Assembly: GCA_000472185.1 (NCBI GenBank)
Contig: AVDB01000012.1
Coordinates: 1 to 64,000 of the forward strand
Source of the DNA: Rhodobacteraceae bacterium HIMB11
Lineage (GTDB): Bacteria; Pseudomonadota; Alphaproteobacteria; Rhodobacterales; Rhodobacteraceae
Direction: 5' to 3'
Length of the DNA stretch: 64,000 nucleotides
A program made the translations under genes and the position numbers. A model generated the notes under the pieces. It did not search any database, was not told the DNA's origin, and saw nothing but the letters and a program-made list of their open reading frames with translations. This document shows, piece after piece, positions 36,869 to 46,760 of this stretch (positions within the stretch are counted from its first letter, which is position 1; each line of letters starts with the position of its first letter).

Positions 36869-36902
36869 TGAAAATTGATTCAGATGACGCAAGTCTGAAA
36901 GT

Positions 36903-37238
36903 ATGAATAACCTGACACCCTTTCCTGGCACGAACGCACACCACGTTGTTGCGTTTCACCGCACCGAACTTAGCGTAATACTATCACTATATGGTCAGAT
37001 GGTGGCAGCGGGCGAATGGCGGGATTATGGAATTTCCTCGTTAAAAGAAGTCGCCGTTTTTTCAATATTTAGGCGCACAGCGGAACAACCCCTGTACAGA
37101 ATTGAAAAACGCCCAAAGCTGCGCAGCAAACAGGGCGAATACAGCGTTATCGGTATGGATGGTCAAATCCTAAAACGCGGTCATGATTTAAAAACGGTTC
37201 TGCGTGTCTTTGATAAAAAACGCATCAGAGTGGTCTAA
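36903..37238 (+). CDS. DUF2794 domain-containing protein
   Basis: A 111-residue soluble protein of an alphaproteobacterial family without known function. Landmarks are HHVVAFHRTELSVILSLYGQMV and the VAVFSIFRR / PLYRIEKRPKL segments. It follows the purine terminator and is probably a separate unit. Confidence 0.88.
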   Translation: MNNLTPFPGTNAHHVVAFHRTELSVILSLYGQMVAAGEWRDYGISSLKEVAVFSIFRRTAEQPLYRIEKRPKLRSKQGEYSVIGMDGQILKRGHDLKTVLRVFDKKRIRVV

Positions 37239-37411
37239 GCACTTTATCTTAAAATTCGGCATGAGCATTTGAAGTGTCGTTGTAAAACAATATATCGTAG
37301 AGAATATTGCCGCCTCCATGTGTTAATATAGCGGTTCTTACGACAACATCTCTGGGAAGCGAATGAGACAATTTCGTAATGCTCTATTTAACCGAGTATT
37401 TTAGCTCGAGT

Positions 37412-38209
37412 TCATGTAGTCAAAAGCCGTACCAAAATACTGTTAGGGTCTTTCAAACCGTCAATTACATCGAAATGGTGTTCACCTTGACGCACGATCA
37501 TTTTCGCACCCCAGTTTTCCGCCAAAATCATTGATTGTTCCAAAAAAACTGGTCGTTCGTCACCTCCAACCCAAACAGTCACGGGACAAATCGGTTTCGG
37601 CATCAATGCGGGGCTTTCAGCTGTCGCCGTTTCATCCGTCAGTCGAAAATCATTATTCATTTCTGTAAACACTAAGGTGCGCAAATCAGCGACTGCTGAA
37701 ATTGGGACAATTTGCGTAATACGAGAGATAAGATTATCCGACAGCACATCAGGTACAGCTAACCGTGCTACCAGATGGCCACCAGCAGAGTGTCCTGTCA
37801 GCGCAATGGGTCCTGCAAACTTCTCTGCAATCTGTGTCACGCAGCTGCGCATTTGCTGCGTTATTTCAGCAATCGTAACACGAGGGCACAAGTCATATGA
37901 AGGCATCACAACCCGCCATCCTTGAGCTAATGCACCATGCGCAAAATGTGACCAATAGGATTTATCAAACCGCCGCCAATATCCGCCATGCACAAAGACT
38001 AGAGTACCCTTTGCCTCAACCTCAGGGTGAAAGACATCATATGTTTGCCGTTTGCTTTGGCCATATGCGGTATCTAACTCGGCACGCTGTTGTTCCAGCA
38101 TGTCTGACCGAAACGCTGAAGCATCTGTTTGCCAGCGTCTGATGAAATCATCTGCATTTGGGATATACGCAGCATTGGCATAAGCATCATCATAATCTAT
38201 TCGCGACAT
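37412..38209 (-). CDS. Alpha/beta hydrolase, kynurenine formamidase-like
   Basis: A 265-residue alpha/beta hydrolase. The oxyanion-hole motif HGGYWRR and the nucleophile elbow GHSAGGH are clear, and a C-terminal QGEHHFDV segment supplies the catalytic His. HGGYW-type motifs are frequent in arylformamidases (kynurenine formamidase) and related esterases. No other kynurenine gene is adjacent, so the substrate is open. The start has an AAAGGAG site. Confidence 0.78.
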   Translation of the reverse strand: MSRIDYDDAYANAAYIPNADDFIRRWQTDASAFRSDMLEQQRAELDTAYGQSKRQTYDVFHPEVEAKGTLVFVHGGYWRRFDKSYWSHFAHGALAQGWRVVMPSYDLCPRVTIAEITQQMRSCVTQIAEKFAGPIALTGHSAGGHLVARLAVPDVLSDNLISRITQIVPISAVADLRTLVFTEMNNDFRLTDETATAESPALMPKPICPVTVWVGGDERPVFLEQSMILAENWGAKMIVRQGEHHFDVIDGLKDPNSILVRLLTT

Positions 38210-38285
38210 TTCTGGCTCCTTTGTAGGCTGGACAATTTATGACAGAGGTGATTTCCCTATGCACGAGATATTTGCGGAGGACGTC

Positions 38286-39761
38286 ATGGCAAACAAAACC
38301 AATTTAAAAGACCTGCTGAAAGACCCATCATTGCTCGCCACCCAAGGCTATTTAGCAGGCGAGTGGGTTAACGGCGAAGATGGGGCAACATTCGACGTAA
38401 CGAACCCAGCAAGAGGAGATGTCATCGCCAAAGTGGCCGACCTAAGCCGTGCACAAACTGCACGGGCGATTGCAGCAGCAGAGGCTGCACAGAAGGCATG
38501 GGCCGCCAAAACTGCCAAAGAGCGTGCTAATATTTTGCGCCGTTGGTACGATCTAATGATGGAAAATGCAGATGACTTGGGTACTATTTTGACTGCTGAA
38601 CAAGGGAAGCCCTTGGCCGAGGCAAAAGGTGAAATTGGGTACGGTGCCTCATTCATTGAATTCTTTGCCGAAGAAGCAAAGCGCATCTATGGCGAAACAA
38701 TTCCCGGACATCAGCCCGATAAACGCATCATGGTTCTAAAACAGCCTATCGGTGTTGCTGCATCAATCACCCCATGGAATTTTCCAAATGCGATGATCAC
38801 ACGTAAGGCCGCGCCAGCATTGGCCGCAGGCTGTTCCTTTGTCGCGCGCCCTGCTGCAGAAACGCCACTCTCCGCTTTGGTCATGGGCGTTCTTGCGGAA
38901 CGCGCGGGCATACCAAAGGGCGTTTTGTCCATTATCCCGTCCTCACGTTCGTCTGAAATCGGCAAAGAATTTTGTGAAAACCCAGCAGTACGCAAATTGA
39001 CATTTACAGGATCAACCGAGGTGGGCCGTATTTTACTGCGTCAGGCAGCAGATCAGGTAATGAAGTGTTCGATGGAGTTGGGGGGTAATGCACCCTTTAT
39101 TGTGTTCGACGATGCCGATCTGGATGAAGCGGTTGCAGGCGCAATCATGTGCAAATTCCGCAACAACGGTCAAACATGTGTATGTGCCAACCGCATCTAT
39201 GTTCAAGCAGGTGTTTATGAAGCCTTCGCCGAAAAACTGGCCGCAGCATTGTCCCAGATGAAAATCGGTGACGGGCTTGAAGATGGTGTGGCGTTGGGCC
39301 CGCTTATTAACCAAGATGCGATCACCAAGGTTCAAGAGCACATTGCAGATGCCACAGCAAAGGGTGGCACAGTGTTTTATGGCGGTGAAAGCCATCAGGG
39401 CGAAGGCTTTTTCATGCCACCTACAATCGTAACAGGCGCAACCAAAGATATGGCCGTAGCAACCGAAGAAACATTCGGACCACTTGCCCCCCTATTTAAG
39501 TTCGAAGACGTTGACGAGGTGATCGAACTGGCTAATGACACCATCTTTGGGCTTGCATCCTATTTCTATGCCAAAGATCTGAGTCGCGTTTATAAAGTTG
39601 CCGAGGCACTGGAATACGGGATCGTAGGTGTCAACACTGGTATCATTTCAACCGAGGTCGCGCCGTTTGGCGGCGTTAAACAATCGGGTCTTGGTCGTGA
39701 AGGAAGCCATCATGGTATCGACGACTATCTGGAACTGAAATACATCTGTATGAGTGTTTAA
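38286..39761 (+). CDS. gabD: NAD(P)-dependent succinate-semialdehyde dehydrogenase
   Basis: A 491-residue aldehyde dehydrogenase. GabD features include TPWNFPNAMITRK, the FTGSTEVGR NAD loop, the catalytic-Glu motif MELGGNAPFIVFDDADLD and the catalytic-Cys motif GQTCVCANR. It oxidises succinate semialdehyde to succinate, as in GABA breakdown, though no transaminase gene is adjacent. The ATG at 38286 is chosen because a GGAGG site lies just upstream; nine extra upstream residues are possible. Confidence 0.9.
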   Translation: MANKTNLKDLLKDPSLLATQGYLAGEWVNGEDGATFDVTNPARGDVIAKVADLSRAQTARAIAAAEAAQKAWAAKTAKERANILRRWYDLMMENADDLGTILTAEQGKPLAEAKGEIGYGASFIEFFAEEAKRIYGETIPGHQPDKRIMVLKQPIGVAASITPWNFPNAMITRKAAPALAAGCSFVARPAAETPLSALVMGVLAERAGIPKGVLSIIPSSRSSEIGKEFCENPAVRKLTFTGSTEVGRILLRQAADQVMKCSMELGGNAPFIVFDDADLDEAVAGAIMCKFRNNGQTCVCANRIYVQAGVYEAFAEKLAAALSQMKIGDGLEDGVALGPLINQDAITKVQEHIADATAKGGTVFYGGESHQGEGFFMPPTIVTGATKDMAVATEETFGPLAPLFKFEDVDEVIELANDTIFGLASYFYAKDLSRVYKVAEALEYGIVGVNTGIISTEVAPFGGVKQSGLGREGSHHGIDDYLELKYICMSV

Positions 39762-39798
39762 TTGCTGTACCAGTAAATCTTCGATAGGACTACCAACG

Positions 39799-39832
39799 AA
39801 AAGGCCCTCTCGTTTGAGAGGGCCTTTTTTTA
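39799..39832. terminator. Bidirectional terminator between gabD and pnp
   Basis: Perfect 10-bp stem AAGGCCCTCT (39801-39810) and AGAGGGCCTT (39817-39826) between convergent genes. There is a T7 run on the plus strand and TTTT on the minus strand. Confidence 0.93.
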
Positions 39833-39838
39833 TCTGTA

Positions 39839-41977
39839 TTATTCTTCGTCGTTTGACTTTTCTTCGACGATCTCTTCGCCCGTTTCTTGATCAACCATCT
39901 TCATGGCAAGGCGGACTTTACCGCGATCATCAAAGCCCAAGAGTTTGACTTTAACTTCTTGACCCTCTTTCAGAACATCAGATGGGTGGTTTAGACGACG
40001 GTTTTCGATTTGGCTGACGTGGACCAGACCATCGCGCTTCCCAAAGAAGTTCACGAATGCACCGAAATCAACAACCTTCACGACTTTACCAGTGTAGATT
40101 TGTCCAACTTCTGGTTCTGCAACGATTGCATAGATCATGTCATATGCTTTCTTGATGGACTCACCATCAGGGGACGCAATTTTGATCTGACCATCATCGT
40201 TGATATCAACTTTGGCACCAGAAACTTCAACGATCTCGCGGATCACTTTACCGCCTGAACCGATCACTTCACGGATCTTGTCAGTTGGAACCTGCATTGT
40301 TTCAATGCGTGGTGCGTGGACCGAGAATTCACCTGCTTCGGTCAATGCATTCGACATCTCACCCAAGATATGCATGCGGCCCTCTTTGGCCTGTGCCAAA
40401 GCGTTCTTCATGATTTCAGGTGTGATACCCGCAACCTTGATGTCCATTTGCAGAGATGTGATGCCGTTTTCTGTACCAGCGACTTTAAAGTCCATGTCAC
40501 CCAAGTGATCTTCGTCACCCAAGATGTCAGTTAGGATCGCGTAATCGCCGTCATCCTCAAGGATAAGGCCCATGGCAACACCTGCAACGGGTGCTTTTAG
40601 TGGGACACCTGCATCCATCATGGACAATGAACCGCCACAAACAGACGCCATTGAAGATGAACCGTTTGATTCAGTGATCTCGGAAACAACACGGATTGTG
40701 TATGGGAAATCGGTTGCCGCAGGCAAAACAGCCTGAAGCGCACGCCATGCCAGTTTACCATGGCCAATTTCACGACGACCTGGTGAGCCAACACGCCCAA
40801 CTTCACCCACAGAATAAGGAGGGAAGTTATAGTGCAACATAAAGTTTGATTTATAAGTGCCATGCAACGCATCTATCATCTGTTCATCATCACCAGTCCC
40901 CAGCGTGGTTACCGCCAATGCCTGTGTCTCACCACGTGTGAACAATGCAGAGCCGTGTGTACGTGGCAACATTCCTGTTTCACTTACAATCGCGCGCACA
41001 TCTGTGGTTGCACGACCATCAATACGCTTGCCACCTTTTACGACGTCCCCGCGCAGAATGCTTGCCTCTAGCTTCTTCATCGCTGAACCAAGGTTCGCAT
41101 CTGCCAGTTGCTCTTCGTTTAGCGCCCCTTTGATCGCGTCGCGTGCTGCGGCAACGGCTTCGACGCGTTCTTGTTTGTCGGTGTTGCCATAGGCTGCGCG
41201 CATCTGCTCTTCGCCTGCTGCTTTCACTGCTGCGTATAGATCAGAGTAGTCGACAGGTGCGAAATCAAATGGCTCTTTCGCGGCAACTTCGGCCAAATCG
41301 ATGATCAAATCGATGACGGGCTGAATTTGCTCGTGTGCGAATGTGACCGCGCCCAGCATTTCATCTTCGCTCAGTTCATATGCCTCTGACTCAACCATCA
41401 TTACGGCATCTTTGGTTCCTGCAACAACCAGATCCAAACGCTGTTCTGGGTTGTTGCGCAGGCCGTTCATGTCATCAACAGTTGGGTTCAAGACATATTC
41501 ACCATCAACAAAACCAACGCGCGCACAACCGATTGGACCCATGAATGGGACACCAGAAATGGTCAACGCAGCAGAGGCCGCAATCATTGCAACGATGTCG
41601 GGCGAGTTCACCAAATCATGGCTAAGAACCGTACACATCACCAAAACTTCGTTTTTGAAACCATCAACGAACAATGGGCGAATTGGGCGGTCAATCAAAC
41701 GCGCTGTTAGTGTTTCTGCCTCTGATGGGCGTGCTTCGCGCTTGAAAAAGCCGCCAGGGATTTTACCAGCGGCATAGTATTTCTCTTGGTAATGTACTGT
41801 CAGAGGGAAAAAGTCCTGCCCCTCTTTCATTGATTTGGCGAATGTGACGTTTGCCATCACAGATGTTTCGCCCAATGTGGCAATCACGGTGCCGTCCGCT
41901 TGACGTGCAACTTTGCCTGTTTCCAGCGTAAGCGTTTCTTCGCCCCACTGCATAGATTTTTTCGTTACTTCGAACAT
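39839..41977 (-). CDS. pnp: Polyribonucleotide nucleotidyltransferase (PNPase)
   Basis: A 712-residue exoribonuclease: two RNase PH domains (about 1-230 and 310-540) joined by a helical linker, then KH ([22 protein letters not shown]) and S1 ([20 protein letters not shown]) domains. It degrades RNA 3' to 5' with phosphate and is a degradosome partner. The C-terminus is an acidic tail. It lies downstream of rpsO on the same strand, the usual rpsO-pnp order. The start is supported by an AGGAAA site. Confidence 0.97.
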   Translation of the reverse strand: MFEVTKKSMQWGEETLTLETGKVARQADGTVIATLGETSVMANVTFAKSMKEGQDFFPLTVHYQEKYYAAGKIPGGFFKREARPSEAETLTARLIDRPIRPLFVDGFKNEVLVMCTVLSHDLVNSPDIVAMIAASAALTISGVPFMGPIGCARVGFVDGEYVLNPTVDDMNGLRNNPEQRLDLVVAGTKDAVMMVESEAYELSEDEMLGAVTFAHEQIQPVIDLIIDLAEVAAKEPFDFAPVDYSDLYAAVKAAGEEQMRAAYGNTDKQERVEAVAAARDAIKGALNEEQLADANLGSAMKKLEASILRGDVVKGGKRIDGRATTDVRAIVSETGMLPRTHGSALFTRGETQALAVTTLGTGDDEQMIDALHGTYKSNFMLHYNFPPYSVGEVGRVGSPGRREIGHGKLAWRALQAVLPAATDFPYTIRVVSEITESNGSSSMASVCGGSLSMMDAGVPLKAPVAGVAMGLILEDDGDYAILTDILGDEDHLGDMDFKVAGTENGITSLQMDIKVAGITPEIMKNALAQAKEGRMHILGEMSNALTEAGEFSVHAPRIETMQVPTDKIREVIGSGGKVIREIVEVSGAKVDINDDGQIKIASPDGESIKKAYDMIYAIVAEPEVGQIYTGKVVKVVDFGAFVNFFGKRDGLVHVSQIENRRLNHPSDVLKEGQEVKVKLLGFDDRGKVRLAMKMVDQETGEEIVEEKSNDEE

Positions 41978-42009
41978 CTCATTTTCCTATATTGGCCCAC
42001 TGGCCATTT

Positions 42010-42035
42010 GCGTAGGGGGCGGATTCCCCCTGACC
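42010..42035 (-). promoter_or_regulatory. Hairpin in the pnp leader
   Basis: Stem AGGGGG (42014-42019) and CCCCCT (42026-42031) with a 6-nt loop, about 35 nt upstream of the pnp start. pnp leaders in enterobacteria contain a hairpin processed by RNase III and used in autocontrol; a similar role here is inference. There is no T tract, so it is not a terminator. Confidence 0.35.
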
Positions 42036-42144
42036 CCTATATCTTATATTTCGGGCGCTGGAGTCCGGGCGCCTGATCTCAGATGTCGCGCGTATATAGG
42101 AGAAACCAAGATATGGAAAGGATTAGATCGCAGTACAGCTTCAA

Positions 42145-42174
42145 ACAAAAAACCGCACCAAATGGCGCGGTTTG
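42145..42174 (-). terminator. Terminator between rpsO and pnp
   Basis: Read on the minus strand the stem AACCGCGCC and GGTGCGGTT (one G-T pair) is followed by TTTTTTG. It lies 25 nt after the rpsO stop, so pnp is likely expressed by read-through or from its own promoter. Confidence 0.82.
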
Positions 42175-42198
42175 ATGTGTTCGTATGCGTGTCGCAAA

Positions 42199-42468
42199 TT
42201 AGCGACGAATGCCCAAACGCTTGATCAGATCAGTGTAACGCTGTTCTTCTTTTGCTTTTAGGTAATCAAGAAGCTTACGACGCTGCGCAACCATTTTCAA
42301 AAGACCACGGCGACCGTGGTTGTCTTTTTTATGGAATTTGAAGTGCTCTGTCAGTGTTGTGATACGTGACGTTAGAATAGCAACTTGAACCTCTGGGGAA
42401 CCTGTATCGCCTTCTTTCGTCGCGAATTCTTTCATGACGCGTGCTTTTTCTTCAGCAGTAATCGACAT
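42199..42468 (-). CDS. rpsO: 30S ribosomal protein S15
   Basis: An 89-residue S15, complete. Conserved blocks: the [23 protein letters not shown] region, [29 protein letters not shown] and the terminal [12 protein letters not shown]. It binds 16S rRNA in the platform of the small subunit. A GGAG site lies just upstream of the ATG. Confidence 0.98.
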   Translation of the reverse strand: MSITAEEKARVMKEFATKEGDTGSPEVQVAILTSRITTLTEHFKFHKKDNHGRRGLLKMVAQRRKLLDYLKAKEEQRYTDLIKRLGIRR

Positions 42469-42594
42469 CGGGGTCTCCTTTGTGTTTAAGGGTTATGGCA
42501 CAAGCCGGGATGTCGTCCAGCAAGGCCCTTGGAGGAATCTGCTTTCACAGATCAGGCGCGTATACTGAAAAATCTGAGATTTGCAAAGAGGATT

Positions 42595-43485
42595 CTATGT
42601 ATGCGTTTGAACCACAATGCTCGACGCATCAAATGGCACGGTTGATTTGACATGGGCGGCCACCTGATCGCCCAAGCGAATTTCATACACATCTTCTGAC
42701 ACTGGATGAACGGAAATGCCACGCACATCATTTTCGTGAAAATGAATGGCCATCGTGTCCACAGTGGGATCAAAATCCGTAATCTCGATCGGTTCATCGC
42801 CCACATCTGTATAAACAAACGTGTCGCCCCCATCGCCGCCTGTCATGACATCGGCGCCATAGCTATGGATGCTGTCGTCTCCTTCCCCGCCATTTAGGTA
42901 ATCACGTTCCAAATCCGTGTCGATCAACACGTCATCCCCCGCACCCCCCATTAGGGTGTCATGACCTGTTCCACCTGACAATATATCGTCGCCATCGTCC
43001 CCATGCAGTGCATCTGAACCATGCCCCCCAGCTAGGATGTCACCTCCTTGACCACCGATCAGTGTGTCTGATCCTGCGCCGCCATCCAAACTGTCGTGGC
43101 CTGATCCACCAGCCAAATGATCATTGCCATTTTCGCCATGCAGTTCATCATTCCCAGTTAATCCCTGAAGCACATCATTTCCATGACCGCCAGTCATAAA
43201 ATCATCACCGTTCCCGCCGATAACAGTATCATTCCCATCGGCCCCATTCAGCGTGTCATCCCCATCGTAACCATGGATCTGATCATCACCACCGCGACCA
43301 TCGATCATGTCATCCAGAAATCTACCCCACAATAGATCGGGACCATCTGTGGGCGGCGCGGACTCTTCCAATTCAGGGGCGTCAGGCTCGCACTCTTCCT
43401 CCTCTGTGATCGGCGGTTCGACATCGGGCAAAAATGCAATTCCCCCCAACAACATAAATCCCAATAAACCTGATAACATCACCAT
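42595..43485 (-). CDS. RTX-type calcium-binding repeat protein
   Basis: A ~296-residue protein. A short hydrophobic N-terminus (VMLSGLLGFMLLGGIAFL) is followed by a Glu/Pro/Asp-rich spacer. About a dozen tandem nonapeptides of the GGxGxDxLx type follow (roughly residues 65-205), forming a calcium-binding beta-roll. The C-terminal ~90 residues are a beta-rich cap. The N-terminal hydrophobic segment suggests membrane anchoring rather than type I secretion of a free toxin. No type I secretion genes are nearby. An in-frame GTG three codons earlier (43494) is an alternative start. Role unknown. Confidence 0.82.
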   Translation of the reverse strand: MVMLSGLLGFMLLGGIAFLPDVEPPITEEEECEPDAPELEESAPPTDGPDLLWGRFLDDMIDGRGGDDQIHGYDGDDTLNGADGNDTVIGGNGDDFMTGGHGNDVLQGLTGNDELHGENGNDHLAGGSGHDSLDGGAGSDTLIGGQGGDILAGGHGSDALHGDDGDDILSGGTGHDTLMGGAGDDVLIDTDLERDYLNGGEGDDSIHSYGADVMTGGDGGDTFVYTDVGDEPIEITDFDPTVDTMAIHFHENDVRGISVHPVSEDVYEIRLGDQVAAHVKSTVPFDASSIVVQTHT

Positions 43486-43556
43486 GAAACACACCCTGTC
43501 CCAAGCCTAATCTTGGTCGCAGGGCCGCAAAACTCAACAAATGTTTGAAGGGTTGG

Positions 43557-43808
43557 TTAACGTTTCATTTCAATCTGTTCGATCAATTGTATCGCCCAAT
43601 CGCCTAGGATTGGAATGAATTCGATCTGCGCAAGGATTTGAACAGTGGCATAAACCAAAATAGTTGCCCCCAAAACAGACCCCAATCCAAATGCCAAACC
43701 GCGCAGCAAATTGAACCACAACATCGCAATCACAGATCGTTGCATCCGCAATGCAGGGTGACTCAGCAATTGGTCCATCTGTTCGTTCAGGCGTTGATCA
43801 TCAGCCAT
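43557..43808 (-). CDS. DUF5665 domain-containing membrane protein
   Basis: An 83-residue protein with a charged N-terminus and one or two membrane helices (FNLLRGLAFGLGSVLGATILVYATVQ), then the family motif IEFIPILGDWA. Function is unknown. It overlaps the upstream DUF1643 gene by 8 nt, so the two are likely coupled. Confidence 0.85.
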   Translation of the reverse strand: MADDQRLNEQMDQLLSHPALRMQRSVIAMLWFNLLRGLAFGLGSVLGATILVYATVQILAQIEFIPILGDWAIQLIEQIEMKR

Positions 43809-44319
43809 TTAGATCACTCCATAAAACGGGTTGCTGCGCATAACTTATGTACAGCGGATGTTTTGGATGCCCCGCCTTTGAAAGGCCCAAATGAAAGACG
43901 GGGATATCCATATTTTGCAACAGTGCTTTGACAGCTGCCCCACGATTTAGATGTTCACCATGCGTCCCCCATGCCGCAACAGTCACATCCGCCCAATCGC
44001 AGGCATCCAAAATTGCGGCATCATTTGCAGGGCCAATAGGATCGCGAGCCGCGCGCATCTTTTTGGGGTCCGTGTCGCGCCATGCAAAGATATTCGTTAC
44101 ACGAAAGGCGCCATAGCCCAGCGCACGCGCGCGTCGTTCGCACCGTTCAACAGTTGGGTCATTTTGAACCTCGGTCGCGGTTGAGGGATTCAGCATCACA
44201 AAATGCACCTTGCCACCCGTTTCATCCCAAACGCGCGTCAGGCTGTAACGATAACGTTCGCAGTCAGAATAAATTGCCACTGAGGCGGCATCGTCCTTTT
44301 GATGGGTCCGTTTTAACAT
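43801..44319 (-). CDS. DUF1643 domain-containing protein
   Basis: A 172-residue soluble protein. Family landmarks are HFVMLNPSTATEVQNDPTVERCERRA, FRVTNIFAWRDTDP and a VAAWGTHG strand. The fold is uracil-DNA-glycosylase-like in some predictions, but no function is established. The start (MLKRTHQKDD) is the most upstream one available. Confidence 0.82.
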   Translation of the reverse strand: MLKRTHQKDDAASVAIYSDCERYRYSLTRVWDETGGKVHFVMLNPSTATEVQNDPTVERCERRARALGYGAFRVTNIFAWRDTDPKKMRAARDPIGPANDAAILDACDWADVTVAAWGTHGEHLNRGAAVKALLQNMDIPVFHLGLSKAGHPKHPLYISYAQQPVLWSDLNG

Positions 44320-44520
44320 GCTGCGACCTTGGCGGTTTACGGCGTAGATTGCAAACAGGTAAGGCTTTCCACCACTGCATTCTGGTGTCGACTGTGATAA
44401 TCTAATGGTGTTGTTGGTAATTCAGTTTTTGTTTGTGTTTCGTGTAACCTGCCTAGGTGTCGCAAAAGGGTCTGAAAATCTTTCTGATCCGGCGCTGCCG
44501 TCATCTCCCCAAATCGATAC

Positions 44521-45441
44521 CTAGGCCCCCTTTTCAGGGCGCACAAAGACGCGAGAGGGGTGTAATTCCCCTGCTTTAAACACACCAACAGCGATGGGTT
44601 CGCCATCACAACTGGCCCAACATTCATCGCCATATTCCAAATTTTGACCGATCACCATTGCGGGATTTCCGTTGCGCAAACGCGCTGCGGCCTCGGGCGC
44701 ACAACTGGCCATTGGCAGATCAGACAGACCCAATTCAAGCGGCAAAAGGTGGGCATCAATCTCTTCGCAACGCGCCAGGTTTTCAATAGTGTCCAACGAT
44801 ACGGCCTGATCCACATCAAAAGGTCCCGACCATGTGCGTCGCAGCCATTGAACATGTCCATAACATCCCAATTTCGCGCCCAGATCGCGGGCAATCGAAC
44901 GCACATATCCGCCCTTGCCACAGACCATTTCCAAAATTGCGTGGTCCGCGTCGGGCTGTTCATTCAAGATCAGACTATCCACATAAAGCGGACGCGCAGA
45001 GAGCGTGACATCCTCGCCCTCGCGGGCCAATGCATAGGCCCGTTGGCCATCAATTTTGATCGCTGAAAACTTTGGCGGGACTTGTTCAATATCCCCAACA
45101 AAGGCATGCAATGCCTCTTTGATTTCATCACCAGAGGGGCGCACATCAGAACGTGATATCACCTCACCCTCAGCATCATCTGTATTGGTCGCCTCACCAA
45201 ATTTCACCATAAACTCATAGGCTTTCAGGGCATCTGTAATAAATGGCACGGTTTTGGTTGCTTCACCAAGGGCCACGGCCAAAACCCCGGTTGCATCTGG
45301 ATCCAATGTCCCTGCATGACCGGCCTTTTGTGCCTGAAAGGCCCATTTGACTTTGTTCACAACAGCTGTCGATGTCCAACCAGCGGGCTTATCAATTATG
45401 ACCCACCCAGAAATCGCGCGGCCTTTGCGTCTACGTGCCAT
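44521..45441 (-). CDS. truB: tRNA pseudouridine(55) synthase
   Basis: A 306-residue TruB that makes pseudouridine 55 in the T-loop of tRNAs. The motif [22 protein letters not shown] carries the catalytic Asp, and [13 protein letters not shown] is also typical. The ATG at 45441 ([13 protein letters not shown]) has an AGGATAT site; a further upstream start adds unsupported residues. It ends about 200 nt before the DUF1643 gene; that gap shows no recognisable feature. rpsO is not adjacent, unlike the common truB-rpsO order. Confidence 0.95.
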   Translation of the reverse strand: MARRRKGRAISGWVIIDKPAGWTSTAVVNKVKWAFQAQKAGHAGTLDPDATGVLAVALGEATKTVPFITDALKAYEFMVKFGEATNTDDAEGEVISRSDVRPSGDEIKEALHAFVGDIEQVPPKFSAIKIDGQRAYALAREGEDVTLSARPLYVDSLILNEQPDADHAILEMVCGKGGYVRSIARDLGAKLGCYGHVQWLRRTWSGPFDVDQAVSLDTIENLARCEEIDAHLLPLELGLSDLPMASCAPEAAARLRNGNPAMVIGQNLEYGDECWASCDGEPIAVGVFKAGELHPSRVFVRPEKGA

Positions 45442-45494
45442 TCTATATCCTGCATTTGCTAAGTCCCCGCCCCTACCCAATGCACAGGGTACGG

Positions 45495-46394
45495 TCAATC
45501 CCTAAGACGTTGAAACAGCCGTCCATCAATAATGGCCAACCCCAAACCGATCAGGGCCATCCCGATGATTTCCTTGATAAAAATGGACTCTCCCAACACC
45601 AAAACACCCAATATAATTGCCGAAATTGGCACCAAAAAAGTGACCAATGAAATATTGGTGGCACCTGCGCGTTCAAGAATGCGGAAATAGAGGATATAGG
45701 CGAATGAGGTGCACAGCACCGCCAATCCAAACATCGAAGCGGCTGCGTTAAATGAAAGGCCCCAGATATCTTGGGGTCCATCAATCCACAGCGCAATTGG
45801 CCATAAAACAAGAGACGACATCGTGACTTGGCCCGTTGCGACCATCACAGGATCCACCTTTAATTCGCGAAAACGGCGGCCGAAAACGCTTGCAAACCCA
45901 TAGGATAACGCGGCTCCCAATGCGCAAAGCTGCGCCCAAAAATCGGCGCCCAAACCGCCGAGCGCCTCTGGCCCAACCATCAGAATGACGCCCGAAAAAC
46001 CGACGACAACACCCAACACGCGCAGGACACTAAACCGTTCATCTGTCAGGAAAAAACCCGCAACAAGGATCGTAAACAATGGGGTCGTCGCGTTCAAAAT
46101 GGATGCTAAACCAGATGTGATTTGCGTTTGTCCTTGAACGATAAGGCTAAAGGGGATCGCGTTGTTCAAAACGCCCAAGATTAACAATGCGCCCCAAACT
46201 TTGGGGGAGGTTGGAATTTTACGTCCTGTAACGCGCACAAACCCCCACAATGCCAGTGCCGCCACCGTCACACGAATGGCCACAATTGTTATGACGGGAA
46301 GTTCGGCAACCAAGATCGCATTGAATAAAAATGACCCGCCCCAAACTGTGGCAAGTGTGATCAGCATCACCCAATCAAAGGCGTCCATTTTCAT
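45495..46394 (-). CDS. EamA/DMT family transporter
   Basis: A ~299-residue permease with ten helices in two EamA repeats (about 5-140 and 150-290). Substrate is unknown. I place the start at the ATG at 46394; a TTG at 46406 and an ATG at 46388 are also in frame. The gene begins about 20 nt downstream of a perfect 11-bp tandem repeat. It is unrelated at close level to the other EamA gene in this window. Confidence 0.85.
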   Translation of the reverse strand: MKMDAFDWVMLITLATVWGGSFLFNAILVAELPVITIVAIRVTVAALALWGFVRVTGRKIPTSPKVWGALLILGVLNNAIPFSLIVQGQTQITSGLASILNATTPLFTILVAGFFLTDERFSVLRVLGVVVGFSGVILMVGPEALGGLGADFWAQLCALGAALSYGFASVFGRRFRELKVDPVMVATGQVTMSSLVLWPIALWIDGPQDIWGLSFNAAASMFGLAVLCTSFAYILYFRILERAGATNISLVTFLVPISAIILGVLVLGESIFIKEIIGMALIGLGLAIIDGRLFQRLRD

Positions 46395-46414
46395 CAATTT
46401 TGCCAATCTGTTTT

Positions 46415-46457
46415 ACGTCGGTATCACGTCGGTATCACGTCGGTATTACGTCGGTGC
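46415..46457. repeat. Four-copy 11-bp tandem repeat upstream of the EamA gene
   Basis: Unit ACGTCGGTATC occurs at 46415-46425 and 46426-46436, then ACGTCGGTATT at 46437-46447 and a partial copy ACGTCGGTGC at 46448-46457. One unit is about one helical turn, so all copies would face the same side of DNA. It lies in the 5' region of the minus-strand permease. Confidence 0.9.
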
Positions 46458-46760
46458 ATTTCTTAATTCCAGCAAGATTTGACCTAGCAGACGCAATTTG
46501 CGACGCGTCCGATCCCATTCCCCAAAATAACGCACCAAAAAGACGCATGCAGATTATGCTTATTGCAATTTCTCGATGCCCGCCCGTTTGATGGCATCGC
46601 TAAAGGCCTGCAAGCACCGCAGATAAAGCGCAGGCATTTTATGAACATCAATGCAGCGACCGATGGTATGGGCCAAAAATCTGCGTTTTAATGTTCAGCC
46701 TTATCAAAGGCCATCGGCACCTAAGCACGTTCAAACGGCTAACGCTCAGGCGTCGTCTTT
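46458..46760. other. Intergenic stretch without recognisable genes
   Basis: About 300 nt between the tandem repeat and the CDGSH locus. A 43-codon open stretch on the minus strand (about 46560-46691) has protein-like composition but no start with a ribosome-binding site and no family I recognise. No hairpin with a T tract was seen. Confidence 0.4.

Noticed and set aside
42595-43485. RTX protein as a secreted toxin with type I secretion
   Set aside because: No secretion ATPase, membrane fusion protein or catalytic toxin domain is nearby, and the protein has an N-terminal hydrophobic segment instead of relying only on a C-terminal signal.
44320-44520. 200-nt gap between DUF1643 and truB as a possible small RNA or gene
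   Set aside because: No conserved RNA motif, no hairpin with a T tract and no convincing coding frame were found.
46560-46691. 43-codon protein-like stretch on the minus strand
   Set aside because: It has no plausible start with a ribosome-binding site and matches no family I know. It could be a decayed remnant, but that cannot be shown from the sequence alone.
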